A DNA stretch of 64,000 bases from Congeria kusceri. Its lineage: Eukaryota; Mollusca; Bivalvia; Myida; Dreissenidae. The position numbers and the translations under genes were made by a program. Of this stretch, positions 36,001 to 47,085 are shown in pieces. Below the pieces are notes generated by a model. It was not told the DNA's origin. It saw only the letters and a program-made list of their open reading frames with translations, and ran no database searches. Where the stretch lies: NCBI GenBank assembly GCA_027627225.1, contig CM051026.1:4952415-5016414 (forward strand), in the 5' to 3' direction. Position 1 is the stretch's first letter; every line of letters begins with the position of its first letter.

Positions 36001-37473
36001 TACTAATCCAAGGGACATATGTCATATAACACACAGTGAAGTTGCTGTTACTGTGAATGTTGCTAACACACATGAGATCCAGTTTATCTCTGTCAACAAT
36101 GGGCAGCTGGTGAAGGGCAGGAAGCTTCAGTTACAACATTTCTATAGAGGTATCACCCACCACCAGGGGGAGCTGTATGTCACTGATGGTAGAGCACTGT
36201 ACAAGTACACTCTGAGTGGGAAACTGGTCAGCAAGCTGTATCAGGATACATCAGATGTTGATACAGGTTAGAATCATGGCGGGTTCATCCGGATATTATT
36301 AGAGATATGTATCATAAAGTAATTGTAAGACTGCATAGTTTTAGAATGTACATATGTCAATTTATAATTACAACAGCAGTTAAGAATGATTTTCAATATT
36401 ATTGATTTATATATATGAGTAATCAAGCATTTTGACTGTCACTTCTGACTTCATGGCATGTCTATAAATAGACAGTGAGTGCAAATCAATGACACACTCT
36501 GTGACCTGCTGTTTATATTTTGTGGTTTGCAAGTAAATATACGTGCATTATTTTTTCATAATTCATCGTGTTTCCAAACGTTATATGAAGTAAATAAACT
36601 TTAAATTGTTGTAGTTGAAATTTGTTAAATTAATAGATTTGTATTTGTAAAACTGTTTAAATAACAACTGGTTTTTGTTACTTGTGTAGAAGATATAGAA
36701 TAACACAGATGTCAGTAATCATGTATACATGTATAGAAAATCTATTAATACTGCATATGCCATAGTTGCATCAGCTGACACATTCATGTATACGTGTATA
36801 GGAAATCTGTTATTACTGCATATAGTTACGCATTCATGCGTACATGTTCACTGTACCGTGTAATCGTTTCCATCCGTGTAATTGTGGTAGACTTCAATTC
36901 TAACTCACCAGTCAACATGTCAAACTTTTAGGCAATAAACTGATACAGAACCTTCCTGTCACACTAAAATATTTATTATTATTGGATTTTATGCAGATCT
37001 TTAAGACGCGTAATTGTCTGTTTAACAACACATTAATAATACGATGTCACTGCAGTTTGTTTATTAACATTATTAAACATTTAAAGTAATTTAATATCTT
37101 GATGTGACTCTGTTTTGCAGTATACAGGTGTGCTGTGAGTCCCACTGGGGAGCAGATATACGTCACCAACCGCTCCCAGCACAAGCTCCTCACCCTGGCC
37201 AGGGATGGGTCGGTACTCTCTACATTGGAGGACCCTGAACTACGACTCCCACAGGCTGTACATGTGACACCTGCAGGCCAGGTGTTGGTCTGTGGAGAGG
37301 GGTCCCAGACTCTCATACAGGTGGACAGGGAGGGCAGGAAGAAGCTGGCCACTCTGGCTACACGCAGGGATATAATGTGGTACCCACAGTCAGTCTGCTA
37401 CAACAGGCACACAGCCTCCATCCTTGTGGGACAAATGCACAACAACAACATCCTGGTGTTCAAAGTGCAATAG
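33017..37473 (+). CDS. RING-less TRIM-like protein: B-boxes, coiled coil, beta-propeller
   Basis: Three exons: 33017-33351, 35254-36266, 37121-37473. Junctions are CACAG|GTATTT, TTTTTCAG|ACTG, ATACAG|GTTAGA and TTTTGCAG|TATA, in phases 2 and 1. Joined length is 1701 bp, 566 residues plus TAG. The start ATG has a strong context (A at -3, G at +4). Residues 21-59 form a B-box1-like Cys/His cluster (C21, C24, C37, C40, C45, C48, H51, H59). Residues 83-114 are a B-box2 (C83, H86, C95, H98, C103, C106, H111, C114). Residues about 118-255 are a heptad-rich coiled coil. About 313-566 is an NHL/six-bladed propeller-like region with repeats such as CVLPDGQILVVD and VTPAGQVLVCG. There is no RING finger before the B-boxes, so ubiquitin-ligase activity is not implied. 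Length and order fit the family expanded in heterodont bivalves, where roles in signalling or innate immunity are assumed but mostly untested. No frameshift or stop was found; it appears intact. Confidence 0.92.
34275..34515 (+). mobile_element. Family a-like element fragment in intron 1
   Basis: The head TTATGCCCCCCATCAGAAATGG is followed by GTGTGTCCGTCGGTAGACC and a unit with TCCAATCCTCACCAAACTTC, ATGAAAATG, ATCTCTACCAAATTCGATAA. It lies in the first intron of the TRIM-like gene, in the same orientation as other copies. No intact 3' end. Confidence 0.55.
34516..34889 (+). mobile_element. Family c element in intron 1
   Basis: The head TGTCGCCTAAAAAGCGACA (34516-34534) is a hairpin. Two units follow: ACTTGAGAAG(A/T)TTTT, AATCA(C/T)TATGAAA, GTTAAGTTTC(A/G), TCGTACTTGAGTTATGCC. 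The 3' end is GCGTCAGGCGAAACACCCGA, CTCGCAGAGTTCTAGTTA. It matches the complete copy at 42627-43045. Confidence 0.75.
34890..35130 (+). repeat. Further repeat units in intron 1
   Basis: Two diverged units of CAACAGTTTTCATCCAATC(T/C)TCA, resembling the unit in 34340-34500, ending with ACTGTTTTACTGACGGCTCT, TGTT. This may be the remaining part of the family a-like element split by the family c element. Confidence 0.5.
36690..36845 (+). repeat. Imperfect tandem duplication in intron 2
   Basis: ATGTATACATGTATAGAAAA, TCTATTAATACTGCATATG at about 36721-36762 recurs as ATGTATACGTGTATAGGAAA, TCTGTTATTACTGCATATAG at about 36787-36826. Two diverged copies, about 65 bp apart. No function apparent. Confidence 0.6.
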
Positions 37474-37726
37474 CTTACTTTTACATGTATCAGACATTTG
37501 TATAATAACAAATATGGTTATCTTAAAATGACCTTATGTATTTATATTGAAACTTATGTATTGTGTAATGTATTATTTTTCAAATTTATGTATTGTGTAT
37601 TGTGTTATGTGTCAAAACACAATTGTGGCTTAGTATCTACAATATGTTTGTGTAAACAATATCTTTATCCTAAAATGACAGTGTATTTTTGGACATTGTG
37701 AATTATATTCTACCGTCTTTGTCTTA

Positions 37727-37732
37727 AATAAA
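37727..37732 (+). terminator. Poly(A) signal of the TRIM-like gene
   Basis: AATAAA about 254 bases after the stop codon, followed by T-rich DNA. The 3' UTR between is AT-rich without other features. Confidence 0.7.
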
Positions 37733-37739
37733 TGCTATT

Positions 37740-38084
37740 GCATTTTACATAACTTAACCAGTCAACATGTACTGTATGCCAAAATGACATAAACTATTTA
37801 GTTTAGAAGTTAATGTTTGTACATAAATATACATGTACATGACACTTGCTATTTTTAGACTGACTGTCATTTCTACATACATACATAATAGAAATGTATT
37901 TGATCAATTACTTGAAAACATGACGCTGTATTGTTGTATAAATACTTGTATTTGAACTATTAAAAATTAAGAATAGCTGAGAATTTTTGCAGTGATTTGA
38001 CAGCTTTAAATTTAATTTAATCATTTACGTAATATGCATTGTTGACGTCATTATGTGATTATTGTTCTATTGTTATTTTTAGCT
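37740..38084. other. Non-coding stretch
   Basis: AT-rich DNA after the TRIM-like gene with no recognised content apart from an isolated TGACGTCA at about 38043. Confidence 0.5.
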
Positions 38085-40650
38085 CACCTGAGCACAACGT
38101 GCTCATGGTGGGCTTTTGTGATTGCCTTTTGTTTGGCATGCGTCGTCCGTCGTGCGTCGTCAACATTTACCTAGAGGCCACATTTATTGGCCAATCTTCA
38201 TGAAACTTGCCCAGAACATTTGTCCCAATGATATCTTAGCCAAGGTTGAGACTGGGTCATGTGGGGTCAAAAACTAGGTCACTAGGTCATTTAGAAGAAA
38301 AAGTTTGTGAACACATATTTTTTGCCCAATCAGCATGAAACTTGCTCAGAACATTTGTTCTAATGATATCTTAGCAGAGTTCGAAAATGGCTCCGGTCCT
38401 TTGAAAAACATGGCCGCCAGGGGGTGGGGCAGTTTTCCTTATATAGCTATAGAAAAAAGCTTGTGAACACTCTAGAAGTGACATTTTTTAACCAATTCTC
38501 ACGAAACTTGCACAAAATATTCGTTCTTATGATATCTCGGTTGAGTTGGAAAATGGTTCCGTTCCATTGAAAAACATGGCTGCCAGGGGGCGGGGCAGTT
38601 TTCCAAATATGGCAATAGAAAAAAGCTTGTGAATACTCCAGAAGTCACGTTTTTTGCCCAATCAACATGAAACTTGCTCAGAACATTTATTCTTATGATA
38701 TCTCAGCCGAGTTCGAAAATTGTTCCTGTCCGTTGAAAAACATGGCTGCCACAGGGTGGGTCAGTTTTCCTTATATGGCTTTATTGAAAACTTTGACAAG
38801 CTTGTGAACACTCTAGAGGCCACATTTATTGCTCAATCTTCATGAAACTTGCCCAGAACATTTGTCCCAATGATTTCTCGGTTGAATTCGAAACTTGGTC
38901 ATGTGGGTTCAAAACTAGGTCACAAGGTCAAATTGAAGAAAAAGCTTGTGAACACTCTAGAAATCACATTTTTTGCCCAATCAACATGAAACTTGCTCAT
39001 TATATTTGTTCTTATGATATCTCTGTCACTTTCGAAAATGTTCCGCTCCGTTGAAAAACATGGCCACCAGGGGGCGGAGCAGTTTTCCTTATATGGCTAT
39101 AGAAAAGTTTGTTAACATTCTAGAAGTCACTTTTTTTTGCCCATTCAACATGAAACTTGCTCAGAACATTTGTTCTTATGATATATCAGCCAAGTTCGAA
39201 AATGGTTCCTCTCTGTTTAAAAAGCATGGCTGCCTTTGCGGGGCAGTTTTCCTTATATAGCTAGCTATATTGAAAATTAAAAAGCTTGTGAACACTCGAA
39301 GGGCCACATTTATTGCCCAAAACTTGCCCAGAACATTTGTCCCTATGATATCTCGAAGGAGTTCGAAACTGGGTCATGTCGGGTCAAAACCTAGGCCAAT
39401 ATTCAACTTGAAGAAAAAGCTTGTGAACACTCTAATAAAAGTCACCTTTTAGCCCAATGAACATGAACTCAGAACATTTGTTCTTGTGATATCTAGGCCA
39501 AATTCGAAAATAGTTCCGCTTCATTGAAAAACATGGCTGCCATGGGGCTGTGCAGTTTTCCTTATATGGCTATAGAAAAAGATAGTGAATGCTCCAAAAG
39601 TCACATTTTTTGCCCAATCAACATGAAACTTGCTCAGAACATTTGTTCTTATGATATCTCAGCCGAGTTTGAAAACAGCTCCACTCCGTTGAAAAACATG
39701 ACTGCCACGGGGCGGGGCAGTTTTCGTTATATGGCTCTATTGAAAACTTTAAAAAGTTTGTGAGCACTCTAGAGGCCACATTTATCATCCAATCTTCGTG
39801 AAACTTGCTCAGAACATTTGTCCCAATGATGTCTCGAATGAGTTTGAAACTGTTTCATTTGGGGTCAAAAACTAGGTCACTAGGTCAAATTCAAGAAAAA
39901 GCTTGTGAATACTCTAGAAGTCATACTTTTGACCCCAATCTTCTTAAAACTTACTCAGAACATTTGTTTGAATAATATCTCAAACAAGTTTGAAACTGCG
40001 TCACCTAGGGTAAAAATCTAGGACACCAGGATATCTCAGATAAGTTTGAAACTGGGTCAGGTGGGGTTAAAAACTAGGTCCCCAGTCCCAATTGAAGGAA
40101 AAAGTTTGTGAACACTCTGGAGACCACATTAATAGCCCAATCTTCATGGAACTTGCTTAGAACATTTGTCCCAATGATATCTCAGATGGGTTCAAAACTG
40201 GGTCACTTGGGGTCGAAAACTAGGTAACGAGAGCAAATTGAAGAAAAAACCTGTGAACACTAGAAATCAAATTGTTTGCCCAATGTTCTTGAAACTTGCT
40301 CATAACATTTATTTCAATGTTATCTCAGATGAGTTCGAAACTGGGTCATGTTGGGTAAAAAATTAGGTCACCAGGCCAAATTAAAGAAATAGCTTGTGAA
40401 GACTCTAGAGGCCACGTTTAAAGGCCAATAATCACAAAATTTGCTTAGAACATTTGTCGCAATGATATCTGCAACAATTTTGAAACCAGGTGACATGGGG
40501 TAAAAAGCTAGGTCACCAGGTCAAATTGAAAAAAAGCTTTTGAACACTAGAGGCCAAATTTGTGGCTGAATCTTCATGAAACCTGCTAAAAACAGTTAAG
40601 TTCCTTAGCCACTCAGGTGAGCGACCTAGGGCCTTGTGGCTCTCTTGTTA
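38085..40650 (+). mobile_element. Hairpin-headed array element, family b, largest copy
   Basis: The head GCTCACCTGAGCACAACGTG followed by CTCATGGTGGGC (38092-38113) folds into a long hairpin. (GTCGTCCGTCGTGC) follows at 38141. About fifteen units of roughly 105-165 bp carry CTTGTGAACACTCTAGA, GTCACATTTTTTGCCCAATC, AACATGAAACTTGCTCAGAA, CATTTGTTCTTATGATATCT, GAAAAACATGGCTGCCAGGG. The 3' end ACTCAGGTGAGCGACCTAGG repeats the head arm and ends GGCTCTCTTGTTA. About 2.56 kb; no coding capacity, frames are shadows. Confidence 0.85.
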
Positions 40651-40822
40651 TATTTGTTATCTGTTATCTAAAATAAAAACATTTTATAGTTTGAGTGTGA
40701 ATAAAATTTCGATTATTTCACCTTTGTCTATGTTATTATTCATAAACATTGAAAACACATATGCGATAACTGCTATATTGTTGTTTGACAAGGTATTAAT
40801 ATTCAGATAATGATTACATTAA

Positions 40823-41127
40823 AGGGACCTGTTCACAGAGTGACGAATTGAAAATTGTTCAACTTTTGACACCAATTCCGAAAATAAAAGAACAGTGTAT
40901 ACAAAGAAGCAAAACAACACTATGGACCTAGAAATATACTGTAAAATCGTTTTAATTTAAACAATGGAATAAATAGGAGTATTTCTGTTTATTTCGTTAA
41001 AATTGTTGACAACACGTGGAACACTTACATAAGTAAAGTAAATAAGTAATAAAGTCGAAATGACCGAGTGGTTAAGATGATAGCCTTTTAATCCGGATGT
41101 CCCGGTTCGATCCCCGGGTGACCAATT
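40823..41127 (+). mobile_element. TTAA-type element with internal tRNA-like unit, 3' truncated
   Basis: Begins right after TTAA (40819-40822) with AGGGACCTGTTCACAG. It matches the complete copy at 62995-63480 in the opposite orientation: AAAAGAACAGTGTATACAA, CTATGGACCTAGAAATATAC, GTGGAACACTTACATAAGTA, then the tRNA-like unit. The right half is missing; the next repeat starts at 41128. Confidence 0.75.
41054..41124 (+). tRNA. tRNA-like unit (pseudo-tRNA) inside the TTAA-type element
   Basis: Contains an A-box region TGACCGAGTGGTTAAG, a B box GGTTCGATCCC and a T-arm CCCGG/CCGGG, ending ACCA. The anticodon stem beside CTTTTAATCC does not pair well, so anticodon (Lys-like TTT) is uncertain and a functional tRNA is unlikely. 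Both copies share the same anticodon-arm sequence GATAGCCTTTTAATCCGGA, showing that it moved as part of the element. Confidence 0.5.
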
Positions 41128-42285
41128 TTTTAGCTCACCTGAGCGCAACATGCTGATGGTGAGCTTTTGTGATCACCTTTTGTCTGTCATGCGTCGTGAA
41201 TCGTTCGTTAACAACATTAACCTTGCGAACACTCGAGAGGCTACATTTGTTGCCCAATCTTCATGAAACTTGCTTAAAACATTTGTTCCAACGATATCTT
41301 GGACGAGTTCAAAACTGGGTCATGTGGAGTCAATAACTGGATCTCTAGGTCAAATTGAATAAAAAGCTTGTGAACACTCTTAAAGTCATATTTTTTACCC
41401 AATCTTCTTGAAACCCGCTCAGAACATTTGTTTCAATAATATCTCGGACGAGTTCACTACGGCAAACTGAAGAAAAAGTTTGTAAACACTCTAGAAATCA
41501 CAATACTCTTGAAACTTGTTCAGAACATTTGTTTCAATGATTTCACAGACGAGTTTAAAACTCGCTCATGTCGGGTCAAAAACTAGGTCATTAGGATCAA
41601 TTGAAAAAAAGATGCCACATTTATAGCCCAATCATCATGAAAAATTCTAAGAACATTTGTCCAAATAATATCTGGATCATGTGGACAGGCTGTCAACCGA
41701 TTCCTATATTCCTATATTTTGGAAAGAAATCCTATATTTTGAAAAACCTAGTATATTTCCTATATTTTCCAATATTGAAGAATTTTATCCTATATTTTTG
41801 CGAAATTTGGTCATTGACGCGTCTGAAATTGGTCCGTGAACCGTATATCAGGAATCTTATGTTGATTTTTTTCTCACTCGCTTTGCTCGCATCAAACTTA
41901 AATTATTGTTAGGTCATAGCATAGATGTCTCAGTTGCCAATTGATGGGCATGTACATGTTTAGCAAATAATTTGTTAATTAAAACGCAAGCTGAAAGACT
42001 TGTCAGGTCAGAATATGATCCCATATTTTAATTTAAATAATTTGAACCATAAAAAGCCTATATTTTGTCAAACAAATCATCAAAAAGTCCTATATTTTAG
42101 CTGAAAATATTCCTATATTGTTCCTATATTTTTTTGTAACTTGGTTGACAGCCTGTATAGGGTCACCAGGCAAAATTGCAATAAAAAGCTTGTGAAGACT
42201 CTTGAGGCCACATTTTAGCCGAATCATCATAAAACTTGCTGAGAACAGTAGTTCCTTAGCCCCTCAGGTGAGTGACCTAGGGCTA
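41128..42285 (+). mobile_element. Family b element interrupted by a MITE
   Basis: The head AGCTCACCTGAGCGCAACAT, GCTGATGGTGAGC begins at 41132. Units of the GAAACTTGCTCAGAACATTT type follow, and the 3' end CCCTCAGGTGAGTGACCTAG lies at 42261-42280. A 472-bp insert occupies 41685-42156. It starts directly where the tRNA-bearing element is truncated. Confidence 0.8.
41685..42156. mobile_element. MITE with ACAGGCTGTCAACC ends
   Basis: The left end ACAGGCTGTCAACCGATTCC and right end, read inward, ACAGGCTGTCAACCAAGTTA form a terminal inverted repeat of at least 14 bp. Both subterminal regions repeat TCCTATATTTT and its variants several times in the same orientation. The host family b sequence GGTCATGTGG continues after it as GGGTCACCAGG. 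No transposase frame. Confidence 0.7.
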
Positions 42286-42412
42286 ATTTTTCCTATGGGC
42301 AAAGAACAAAATTATCATGGTTAAACTACCCGATAAACGATGCAAAAAGAATTCCCAATTCTGAGCATAGCAGGGTAAAAAGTAGTTCCAATTACAATTG
42401 CAAAAACATACA
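42286..42412. repeat. Dispersed palindromic repeat, inverted partial copy
   Basis: GGCAAAGAACAAAATTATCA, TGGTTAAACTACCCGATAAA, CGATGCAAAAAG correspond to the reverse complement of 24890-24970. It follows the family b element immediately. Confidence 0.6.
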
Positions 42413-42500
42413 GCTGAACCTCGTTATCTCGAAGCTGATGGGAATGCAATAGGGACTTCGAGATATCCGTAGTTTGACTTATCTGAACTCGAACGTTTTG
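42412..42500. mobile_element. Tigger-like MITE end fragment
   Basis: CAGCTGAACCTCGTTATCTC then GAAGCTGATGGGAATGCAAT, ACTTCGAGATATCCG has the TA-CAG start and TTCGAG motifs of the MITEs at 9395 and 13635. No second end was found, so it is truncated. Confidence 0.45.
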
Positions 42501-42626
42501 AAAGTAGCATTGGGTTACATTTAACTGTTTGTTAATGCTTACGTTTTGGCTGTCATTATAATGAAGATGATATTATTAAAACTACCGGTACTATTTTAGT
42601 ATTTTATTTTATTATTACATTTATTG

Positions 42627-43045
42627 TGTCGCCTGAAGGCGACATATAGGGGTTACTTTTGTTGGCGTTGGCGGCGGTGTCAGCAGCGTCGGTGGCGTTG
42701 GCCCCTTTCGCTTGTCGGGAGCATAACTCTTAGACTATTAAAGCTATCAACTTGAAACTTCATAGGTAGATAAATCTCATTGAGGAGAAGTTCAGAGCAC
42801 AAGAACTGTTACTCTGCACCTAATACTTTTGGGGTTATTGCCCTTTGTAAATTTTCATACTTATTTTTGTGTCGCATTTTTGGTTTTAATTAGTCTTTTC
42901 GTTGTAATTAGCCAGAGTGCAGTGCTTTTGAAGATTTCAATAAATCTGTTAAAAAAAATTGAGCATTAACCTAAAGTGCTTCTTCATTTGGATTCACGTA
43001 AGCTATCCGGCGTCAGGCGACACATCTGACTCCCAGTTCTAGTAA
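42627..43045 (+). mobile_element. Hairpin-headed element, family c, complete copy
   Basis: The head TGTCGCCTGAAGGCGACA (42627-42644) is a perfect hairpin. A unit with TCGGGAGCATAACTCTTAGA, CTATCAACTTGAAACTTCAT, GAGAAGTTCAGAGCACAAGA, TTGGGGTTATTGCCCTTTG follows. The 3' end CGTCAGGCGACACATCTGAC, TCCCAGTTCTAGTA repeats the head arm at 43015-43022. It is short, with one unit and no GTCC tract but a GGCGTTGGCGGCGGTGTC stretch in its place. Confidence 0.75.
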
Positions 43046-43199
43046 ATATAATGAAACATAACAAGTTAAACATGCACATCAAAGCATGACAAACAACCAT
43101 ATGAATTATAGCACAAATAACATATAGCACACATAGCAAGAAAGTCAGTTTTATTTACAAAGTTATGTCTTTCTGTTTGGAGAGGGTGTTGAACAGAAA

Positions 43200-43450
43200 G
43201 TTTTTTTAGGTCACCTGGGCACAAAGTGCTCATGGCGAGCTTTTGTGATCGCCCGTTGTCAGTTGTTCGTGCGCGCGTGCGTCGTCAACTTTTAAATCAA
43301 ACAACATCTCCTTCTAAACCACTTGGCAGATTTTCACCAAACTTCACAGGAATTATCATTAGGTGATCCTCTTTCCAAGTTGTTCAAATCGTTACGGTCC
43401 ACTGCATATGTAGGTCACCAGAGCTAAAAATAGATTTTAAAAGTGTAAAA
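43200..43450 (+). mobile_element. Family b head joined to a family g-like unit
   Basis: The head GGTCACCTGGGCACAAAGTG, CTCATGGCGAGC is a diverged family b hairpin. It is followed by GTGCGCGCGTGCGTCGTC and a unit CAGATTTTCACCAAACTTCA, GATCCTCTTTCCAAGTTGTT, CAGAGCTAAAAATAGATTTT like family g. The combination shows that heads and array units have been exchanged. Confidence 0.55.
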
Positions 43451-43860
43451 ATGTCCCGGTCTGGGTTTCTCACATGAAATGTTTAAGTAACCCCACTTAT
43501 ATTATTAACAGCCATAACTCGTTATTGTTGAAAATGTTGGTGTTGATTTTAGTTTGCGCATTTTCCTGTCTTATCAGGCTATCCTTTTGTCAGTTCTCAT
43601 TTAAAGTACCTTACAAAATAAGGATTTGGAATGAAGTGCGGAATACTGTCCTTTGCAAGATTACCCCCAAAATTATTTTTTCCTAAGCTTTAGGTCTCGT
43701 TACAAATGGGTTTATTTATATTGTATTGTCTTGGGACATAGCAGGTTCATATTTGTAATCTTATAGGATATTTGCAACATTGTTTGATATTAATTAGCCT
43801 TTACGACACATCGTTTATTTTGTTGTTGCATGTTAATTACTTTAATATTTAATTGCACAG

Positions 43861-43992
43861 CAACAAAGAAGAAATGCAGCGCATGGGGTCCTTATGCATA
43901 CCATATCAGCTCGATGGGAGTCACTGACAGGCAGGAAGGGTGCTGACTGGAGAAATATGCTGAATATCAAGTCCTACCAGCAGTTGATAAAG
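43861..43992 (+). CDS. Internal coding exon of an unrecognised gene
   Basis: Bounded by AATTGCACAG (AG 43859-43860) and GATAAAG|GTAATA. The 132 bp are open in one frame only, giving 44 residues in phase 0/0: QQRRNAAHGVLMHTISARW then ESLTGRKGADWRNMLNIKSY and QQLIK. The other two frames contain stops. Composition is charged and mixed, unlike the AT-rich flanks. It lies between repeats, on the same strand as the TRIM-like gene but about 6.4 kb after it. It joins in phase to the terminal exon at 55619. No domain recognised. Confidence 0.65.
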
Positions 43993-46935
43993 GTAATAAT
44001 TGTTAAAAACTGTCTTTATGGTTGATGAAATATTGACCTTGAGCGTTTCTATTAACAATTAAACCTGTCTTTCAAAGTGATAGGTAACTATAGGTGTTGG
44101 GAACCTCTCCTGTCCATTGTTCGTCAGACAATGTCTTTAATGCACACCAAAGACAGTTGACTAAATATTTCTGACATTTTCAGCCATACATTAATATATT
44201 TTTTGAGAGATATAATTAAGTTATACATTTTAAGAGCACCTGGAATTCTCATTACCACAATATAGCTCTATTTTACATTACAACTAAATTATTTTATCTG
44301 AATATACTTGGCTGTGTAATTGTTTTGTTTCATAGTTATACAGCAAGCACGATTTTAAGTTAGAATTGTTTACATTTGAAGTCTTCTGACCAAATGAAAT
44401 TGTTTGTTCACAGTGGTAGAATGCATGTGCAAAATTTGAGTTCTGTCTCCTGCAGTCTTGCTGTGGCACTGACAGTGTCATTGAAGAGAGTCTGAGGCAG
44501 ATTTCAGTTGTCGTGTTTGTAGTTACTGGTTGCATTTTATCAATAGTGGTGTCAAGTCTGAAATAAAAATGGCAAAAAGTGTACAGTGTGTTCAAATTTA
44601 TTCAATATATATCAGGCTGGTTGTAGCGATATTGTTGTGATTGCTGTGGTGTTTAGATCTGTTACAGTCAGTACTTTTCAGGTTAGCCATTTTGTGTACT
44701 TGTACTTATCAAACGAAACTTGCTGTATTGCTTAATTTCATATGACTGTAAAAGCCCCACTTTGAGCAAGAGTCTGCTTTTACAGAAACTTAAAGAGGGA
44801 CTGTACGATTTTGTACAAACATTATAATGTAAAAGCTTCCATTGATTCTAATGATGTCTGAATATTTTTAAATAATATTACATGTATAATAGATGTTGAG
44901 AATAACCTATGATCAGAAATGTGTATTGAAGAGAAATTAAAAACTAAAATAATACTTTGCTGCACAGTGAACAATTGTATACATGTATACACAGAGTCTA
45001 GACGAGTCAGATCGGTTGATGACCCATGTGCAGTCCATATTTTCTCATTCAAAACCGAAGTAGCAGTTGCTGTAGGATAAATGGGTCTGTATCGATAGAA
45101 AATATAGATTTGCATTTTTCGATAAGAGAAATAGTGTTTTTCGATGTTGTTGTTTATTTATGTTATATAAAATATTTTCTGTTAGCGGGTAACAAAAGAA
45201 ACATGAAATAAATGTGTAAAAATCAGACAGTCCCTCACTAATGTATGAGTGATCGTAAGGGAATTCTGGCTGTGTCCAATTTTAGCCGAATAATGGCCCT
45301 TAGTCATTTTTTCCACTATAGAACATGTATAAAAATAAATTTGTGGAAGCAAAAATTAGTATTGCCGACAGGCCTTTTGACAGTGTCCAAACGTGTCTGT
45401 GACTCATCTAGTTGTACAAGGTTTTCAATTTAGAAATTTCTGTTTTCAAGGGTTAACTATTAAGTGTCATTTTGGATCTGTGCGTTACTGCATTTTCCTT
45501 TTCCAGTTTGATGCCAGTATTCATTTCCATTTATTTGAGATTCCACAGAATCAAGTTTTGCCGTTGGTTATGTTTTCTTCTTGTCACAAGTTTTAAATTT
45601 GATTGACAGAAATCTTCTTGGTTGGCTGATTAAAATGTGCAATGTAATTCTGTTTGCAAGACTTGCGTTGTTGAAGTGGAAAGACATATTTCTGTCGTTT
45701 GTTACAAAGACGTTGAAAGACAACTGTGTCAGCAATTTTTGAAGATAACTTTGATACCTAATTATCTATATGACTGGTACACAAATATCTGTGTAACTGG
45801 AAACATATCCGGTGTTTACCCTTGAATCTTTGAATGAATAAGAAACAGGGAGACTTATCAACTGTTATCTTGTGAACCATTTTGAATAAACAAGTCATTT
45901 TGTGTTAATCCTAGATGTGTATATTAGATTGCCCATCAATGTGCATTGCTGTTTGAATATGTTGAGACTAAAAATGTATGGCCATAAAGGAATACCTAAA
46001 TAACAACAAGTCCAATTTTCATTTGCGGTTATAGTTTTGAATTAATACTTGAAAGGAATTAACATATTATTCAATATGTCTATTGTTTAGAAAGCCGGAC
46101 TCACATAGTGTCATTAGTTCAACCGAATTTGTCAGTAATGTAGAGTAGATAACTTTCCTGTTCTTATTCCAGGGAGAGAACTCTGTTAGACTACTCACTC
46201 GAAAACTACAACAGTGATCTCTGCATTTTTGGTATACAGGTATTTGTTGAAGAGAGGATTTCTCTTAAAAATTAATGATATTTGAATGTTTCTGTACTCA
46301 TTTTAAAGACACTAAGTACTGGTTGTAATAATAAAACCTGCATGAAAATGTGTAAAAAGTACAGAAGTTTGGACCTGCAAACAGTCATTCTGCTGAGTGT
46401 TTCTTTCACAAAAGAATTGGCTAATTTTAAGAAAGTTTGAGCATTACATTGATGTGTGTTTTGTGGCAATGTTGCTGGTGTTTACAAGTTATAGCTTAGT
46501 AAATTATATTTGTTCATGGTTTTTTTCTACAGTCTGAAACGACGACATACATGTATGTCCTAATTCATTTCTTCTTTGGAGTCTCATTACGTGCACTTGT
46601 CATTTTGCTGTTACAGATACAGTGTTTTCTCACATTTTGTTTCATGCATTGTTCAGTTTACCCATGTTTAGCTGTTGGGGCAGAGTCTTCGTGAACCCTT
46701 TTTGGTGTGTTTGTTATGTTATTTTGTTTGTGGTATATGTGCATATGTCAGATCTGGAGGGTATTTTAGGCAGGCGTGATTGGAAAGTGATTATTTGATT
46801 AATTAGGAAATCTGTTTTCTTTGATTTAGTGATTAAACATGTTTGGATCAACTTAAAGATGCACATTATGTCAGTATTCAGCAGTACAATACGGTATTAC
46901 AACATGTTGAACCAGCCAAATTGACTTTCATAACT
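43993..46935. other. Intronic stretch of the unrecognised gene
   Basis: No repeats of the common families were recognised here. Several AT-rich frames (for example 45245-45433 and 45637-45825) have no splice or domain support. A short candidate at 46173-46239 has good splice-like borders (TTCTTATTCCAG and ATACAG|GTATTT) but its open frame needs entry in a phase that the 43992 donor does not provide. In the matching phase it gives 14 residues and a stop. Confidence 0.4.
44456..44566 (+). CDS. Possible alternative terminal exon
   Basis: A strong acceptor TTCTGTCTCCTGCAG is followed by 36 open codons in phase 0 (SCCGTDSVIEESLRQISVVV then FVVTGCILSIVVSSLK) and TAA. Phase fits a splice from 43992. 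The hydrophobic tail could be a membrane anchor. The stop overlaps AATAAA, which is unusual. It could be a chance frame. Confidence 0.25.
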   Translation, partial: SCCGTDSVIEESLRQISVVVFVVTGCILSIVVSSLK

Positions 46936-47085
46936 GTTTCAATGAGGATGCTGTTTTTGCTGATGATGATGGCTCTTATCGGGATGCTGATTTTGATGAG
47001 ATGGTGATGCTGATGTTGCTGTTGCTGCTGATAATGATGGTCCTTATCTTGATAATGCTAGTGATGGTGACGAAGATGATGAATT

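Noticed and set aside
41054..41124. Functional tRNA gene
   Set aside because: Anticodon stem is mispaired and the same sequence travels inside an element with a second copy at 63126-63198.
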